NCBI RefSeq assembly: GCF_004571025.1
Contig: NZ_SPQT01000018.1
Coordinates: forward strand, 1-64,000
Reading direction: 5' to 3'
Length of the DNA stretch: 64,000 bases
DNA from: Bradyrhizobium niftali
GTDB lineage: Bacteria > Pseudomonadota > Alphaproteobacteria > Rhizobiales > Xanthobacteraceae
A program made the translations under genes and the position numbers. A model generated the notes under the pieces. The model was not told where the DNA came from, searched no databases, and worked only from the letters and a program-made list of their open reading frames with translations. Shown piece by piece: positions 61,544-64,000 of the stretch (position 1 is its first letter; every line of letters begins with the position of its first letter).

Positions 61544-62980
61544 ATGCTGAACCGCCATTTCTCCATCTACCTGGTCGCCTACATCCTGCCTGCGGCGGTG
61601 GGCTTCTTCGCGGTCACCGCCTACACGAGGCTGCTGACGCCCGCAGAGTACGGCGTCTATGTCGTCGGCATCAGCCTTGCCGGCATTCTGGGCGCGATCT
61701 TCTTCGCCTGGATCAAGCTGTCGGTGTCCCGTTATCAGGCGATGTCGGCGGAGGTGGATTTTCGCGGCACGGCGATGGTCGCCTTTGGGCTCACGGTCGC
61801 TGTGCTCTGTGCCGCGACCCCGCTGGTCTTCCTGTTCCGCAGCGACGTCAGCGTCGAGCTGCTGCTCGCCAGCATGTTCGTCGCGATCATGGCCAATGCG
61901 GTCGATGTCGGCCAGGAGTTCGAGCGCGCCAAATTGCGCCCCTACCGGTTCGCGGCGATTTCGATCGTCCGCAGCGTATCGAGCGTCGGCTTCGGCTTGC
62001 TCGGGATCTGGCTCGGCTGGGGCGGCATGGGTCTGCTCGCGGCGTTCGGGCTGGGCTCGCTGACCGGCATCATCCTCAATCTCGTCGGCGACCGCACCAG
62101 GATCGCAGGCTTCCAGCGTAGCCAGTTCATGCAGCTGGCGCGCTATGGCCTGCCGCTGACGCTGGCCGGTCTCTCGGTCGCGCTGTACTCGACCTGCGAC
62201 CGTCTCATCGTCGCCTATCTCCTCGGCAGGGACGCCGCCGGCATCTTTGGCGTCGCCGCCGATCTGCCGCGCCAGTTCATGGTGATGATCGCCTCCAGCG
62301 TCGCCGCGGCGACCGTGCCGCTCGTGTTCCGATCGCTGGCGGAGAAGAACAATGAGACCACGCGCGAGCGGCTCACCGAGAGTCTCGAGCTGCTGCTCGT
62401 CGTCGTCGCGCCCGTCGCGATCTGGCTGGCGCTCGCGGCGGATCAGGTCGCAGGCACGCTGGTCGGCGTCGATTTCCGCGCCGGCGTGTCGGCGCTGCTG
62501 CCGACCCTGGTGCTCGCCCGCTTCTTCGGCATCGCCAATCAGTTCTACGTCCAGATCAGTTTTCAGCTCTCCGAACGGCCCTTCATGCTCGCGGCGCAGT
62601 CGTTCCTCACGCTGGTGGTGAGCGTCGCCTTGATGTTCGCGCTGGTCGCAGGTTACGGTCTCAACGGCGCAGCGCTGGCGACGCTTGCGACCGAAGCGAT
62701 CGGCTTCGTCGTCGCCGTCGTGCTGATGCACCGCGCCCATCCCGTGCCGTTCGACGTCAACCGTCTCGCCGGCGTGGCCGCCTCCGCCGCCGCGATGGCG
62801 GCTGCGATCCTGATCGCGCGATCGCAGGTCAACGGCACCGGCTTCGTCGCGCTGATCATCGTGAGCCTCGCCGGCGGGCTCGCTTACGCCGCCGCGGCGT
62901 GGCTCCTCAATGTCGCAAATGTGCGAACGCTGTCGCTGCGCCTCCTGCGGACCTTCAACCGGAAGGCGCTGGGCGTCTAG
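61544..62980 (+). CDS. Polysaccharide flippase (Wzx/PST-type)
   Basis: A 478-residue membrane protein with 12-14 predicted spans, of the polysaccharide export (MviN/MATE-like) superfamily. It begins MLNRHFSIYLVAYILPAAVG, has the usual FFAVTAYTRLLTPAEYGVYV block in the second segment, and a loop with the LYSTCDRLIVAYLLGRDAAGIFGVAADLPRQF motif near 210. It likely moves lipid-linked sugar units across the inner membrane. Partners such as a polymerase are outside or absent here. Confidence 0.88.
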   Translation: MLNRHFSIYLVAYILPAAVGFFAVTAYTRLLTPAEYGVYVVGISLAGILGAIFFAWIKLSVSRYQAMSAEVDFRGTAMVAFGLTVAVLCAATPLVFLFRSDVSVELLLASMFVAIMANAVDVGQEFERAKLRPYRFAAISIVRSVSSVGFGLLGIWLGWGGMGLLAAFGLGSLTGIILNLVGDRTRIAGFQRSQFMQLARYGLPLTLAGLSVALYSTCDRLIVAYLLGRDAAGIFGVAADLPRQFMVMIASSVAAATVPLVFRSLAEKNNETTRERLTESLELLLVVVAPVAIWLALAADQVAGTLVGVDFRAGVSALLPTLVLARFFGIANQFYVQISFQLSERPFMLAAQSFLTLVVSVALMFALVAGYGLNGAALATLATEAIGFVVAVVLMHRAHPVPFDVNRLAGVAASAAAMAAAILIARSQVNGTGFVALIIVSLAGGLAYAAAAWLLNVANVRTLSLRLLRTFNRKALGV

Positions 62981-63050
62981 CCGGATCTGACGAGGCGCCC
63001 GGCGCAGGCCGGCAGTCGCGAACTGCCGTCCCGGACCGTTGGCCGGGAAT

Positions 63051-63278
63051 CTATTGCAGCGGCGACCGCGCCCCGGTCGCAGCATCGTAGACCAGGATTT
63101 GCAACATCGGGAACCTGCCGAGCAGCTCGGCGCCGGCCTCTCGGGCAGCCGTTTCGCTGTCGTAGCGGGTCTTGAAGTGGCCATCGACCACAAGCGTGAA
63201 GCCATCGGCCGGTGCGACGTCAGCCCTTTGAATGATTCTCGGCGCGATCTCGTCGACGTGCGCTGTCGGCTTTTTCAT
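63051..63278 (-). CDS. Small unknown protein, possibly nucleotide- or stress-related
   Basis: A 75-residue protein, starting MKKPTAHVDEIAPRIIQRAD and containing GFTLVVDGHFKTRYDSETAA and GRFPMLQILVYDA. It appears to be a small alpha/beta domain; rhizobial proteins of similar pattern occur in many copies. The start at 63278 has a plausible AAGGTACCCC upstream. No function can be assigned. Located 57 bases after the Crp/Fnr gene end on the same strand. Confidence 0.65.
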   Translation of the reverse strand: MKKPTAHVDEIAPRIIQRADVAPADGFTLVVDGHFKTRYDSETAAREAGAELLGRFPMLQILVYDAATGARSPLQ

Positions 63279-63335
63279 GGGGTACCTTCATATCGTTGCA
63301 GTAGACGGCTCGAGGCGTTCTTGCCCCCAACTGTC

Positions 63336-64000
63336 TCAGTCGTCCCTCACGATCTCAGGCTTGTCATACAAGACCGCGTTCAGGAGGGAACTGTGAACCT
63401 CGATCTTGCCGTTGTAGGTGATGAAACCGAGCTTGCGAAACTTGTTCATGAAGAAGCTGACGCGTGAGCGGGTTGTCCCGATCATCTCTGCGAGGGTCTC
63501 CTGACTGACCTGCGCCGAGATGGGCTGCGGGGCGCCATCCTTGCCAAAATTCGCCAGCAGCAGGAGAAGACGCGCAAGCCGCTTCTCGCTCGAATTGAAC
63601 AACTGGTCGATCAGGTCTTCTTCGATGCGGCTGTTTCGACTGAGCAGATACTCCATGAACAACTCGGAGAACTTTGGTTCACCCTTGAGTGCCGTAAGCA
63701 TCGCCGATTTCGCGATGGACGTGATCACGCACCGCTCCATCGCCATCGTCGTCGAGATCCGCAAGGGATGGCCGTTCAGGCAGCCTTCGCCGAAGAATTG
63801 TCCGGGCTCCATGATCCCGACCACGGCTTCCTTGCCCTGTTCGGAGACGACGAGAACCTTGATCCTCCCCTTCTGGATGTAGAAAACGGTATCCGCGGCG
63901 TCGCCTTGCGAGAACACGACCTGGTTCTTGTCGAAATTCAATATGGCCTTGCCGTCGCCGACCTTGGCGAGAAAGAGTTTTGGGTCGAACGCGCTTTTCG
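63336..64000 (-). CDS. Crp/Fnr-family transcriptional regulator (5' end beyond the window)
   Basis: The visible 221 residues include a cyclic-nucleotide-like domain (VVFSQGDAADTVFYIQKGRIKVLVV and GQFFGEGCLNGHPLRISTTMA) and a winged helix-turn-helix (VSQETLAEMIGTTRSRVSFFMNKFRKLGFI). The reading frame stays open to the right edge with residues KSAFDPKLFLAKVGDGKAIL before the part listed by eye, so the true start lies outside. No Fnr-type cysteine cluster is seen in the visible part. The effector is unknown. The stop is 57 bases before the small unknown gene on the same strand. Confidence 0.9.
   Translation of the reverse strand, partial: KSAFDPKLFLAKVGDGKAILNFDKNQVVFSQGDAADTVFYIQKGRIKVLVVSEQGKEAVVGIMEPGQFFGEGCLNGHPLRISTTMAMERCVITSIAKSAMLTALKGEPKFSELFMEYLLSRNSRIEEDLIDQLFNSSEKRLARLLLLLANFGKDGAPQPISAQVSQETLAEMIGTTRSRVSFFMNKFRKLGFITYNGKIEVHSSLLNAVLYDKPEIVRDD

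Noticed and set aside
61259..63205. 648-residue minus-strand frame across the flippase gene
   Set aside because: Antisense of a clear membrane protein; sequence is Arg/Asp/Gln/His-rich without motif.

Overview
This is a 64 kb GC-rich window from a free-swimming alphaproteobacterium. Bradyrhizobium or a close Nitrobacteraceae relative is the best guess. The reasons are a CtrA master regulator with clustered GANTC sites in front of it, a cheA-W-Y-B-R order with a hybrid CheA, dispersed palindromic repeats of the kind common between rhizobial genes, and the general gene content. The taxon is an inference from content; no marker gene such as 16S rRNA is present. I saw no tRNA, rRNA, CRISPR array, insertion sequence or prophage.

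Region 1 (1-18.5 kb) is motility and cell-cycle control. It holds a complete chemotaxis operon (cheA, cheW, cheY, cheB, cheR), a YjfC/YjfM/YjfL-like trio, ctrA with its own terminator, fliI-fliJ on the other side of a 415-bp regulatory region, an ECF sigma / RskA-type anti-sigma pair, an AraC regulator, a type II NADH dehydrogenase, and flhA with a CtrA-box-like site upstream.

Region 2 (18.8-30 kb) is copper handling and oxidation. A six-gene minus-strand cluster encodes a His-rich secreted protein, a small lipoprotein, a TolC-type channel, a Tat-exported multicopper oxidase, a cupredoxin and a CusF-like protein. Then come an MFS carrier, a DUF4864 protein, a TetR regulator and a three-subunit PaoABC-like molybdenum aldehyde oxidoreductase.

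Region 3 (30-46 kb) is amine and amino-acid use. Two XRE-cupin regulators flank an omega-aminotransferase, a D-amino-acid dehydrogenase, a polar amino-acid ABC transporter, a PuuB-like oxidase and a gamma-glutamyltransferase without a signal peptide. An enoyl-CoA hydratase gene here is broken by an internal deletion. Next are a PQQ-type sugar dehydrogenase fused to cytochrome c, an SMP-30-like protein and a histone-deacetylase-family amidohydrolase.

Region 4 (46-54.6 kb) is a small natural-product locus: a luciferase-like monooxygenase, an Sfp-type phosphopantetheinyl transferase, a 55-residue Lys-rich protein and a 2153-residue NRPS with order A-T-C-A-T-C. The first A domain looks like an acyl/aryl-acid ligase. 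The second has lost the Asp that normally holds the alpha-amino group and carries a 9-bp tandem repeat. There is no thioesterase. This is the best candidate for something undescribed.

Region 5 (54.7-64 kb) has a SAM-domain adenylyl cyclase/AAA ATPase/TPR protein, a PCMT-like methyltransferase, a DUF6492 protein, a Tat-exported GH10 xylanase, a polysaccharide flippase, a small unknown protein and a Crp/Fnr regulator that runs off the right edge.
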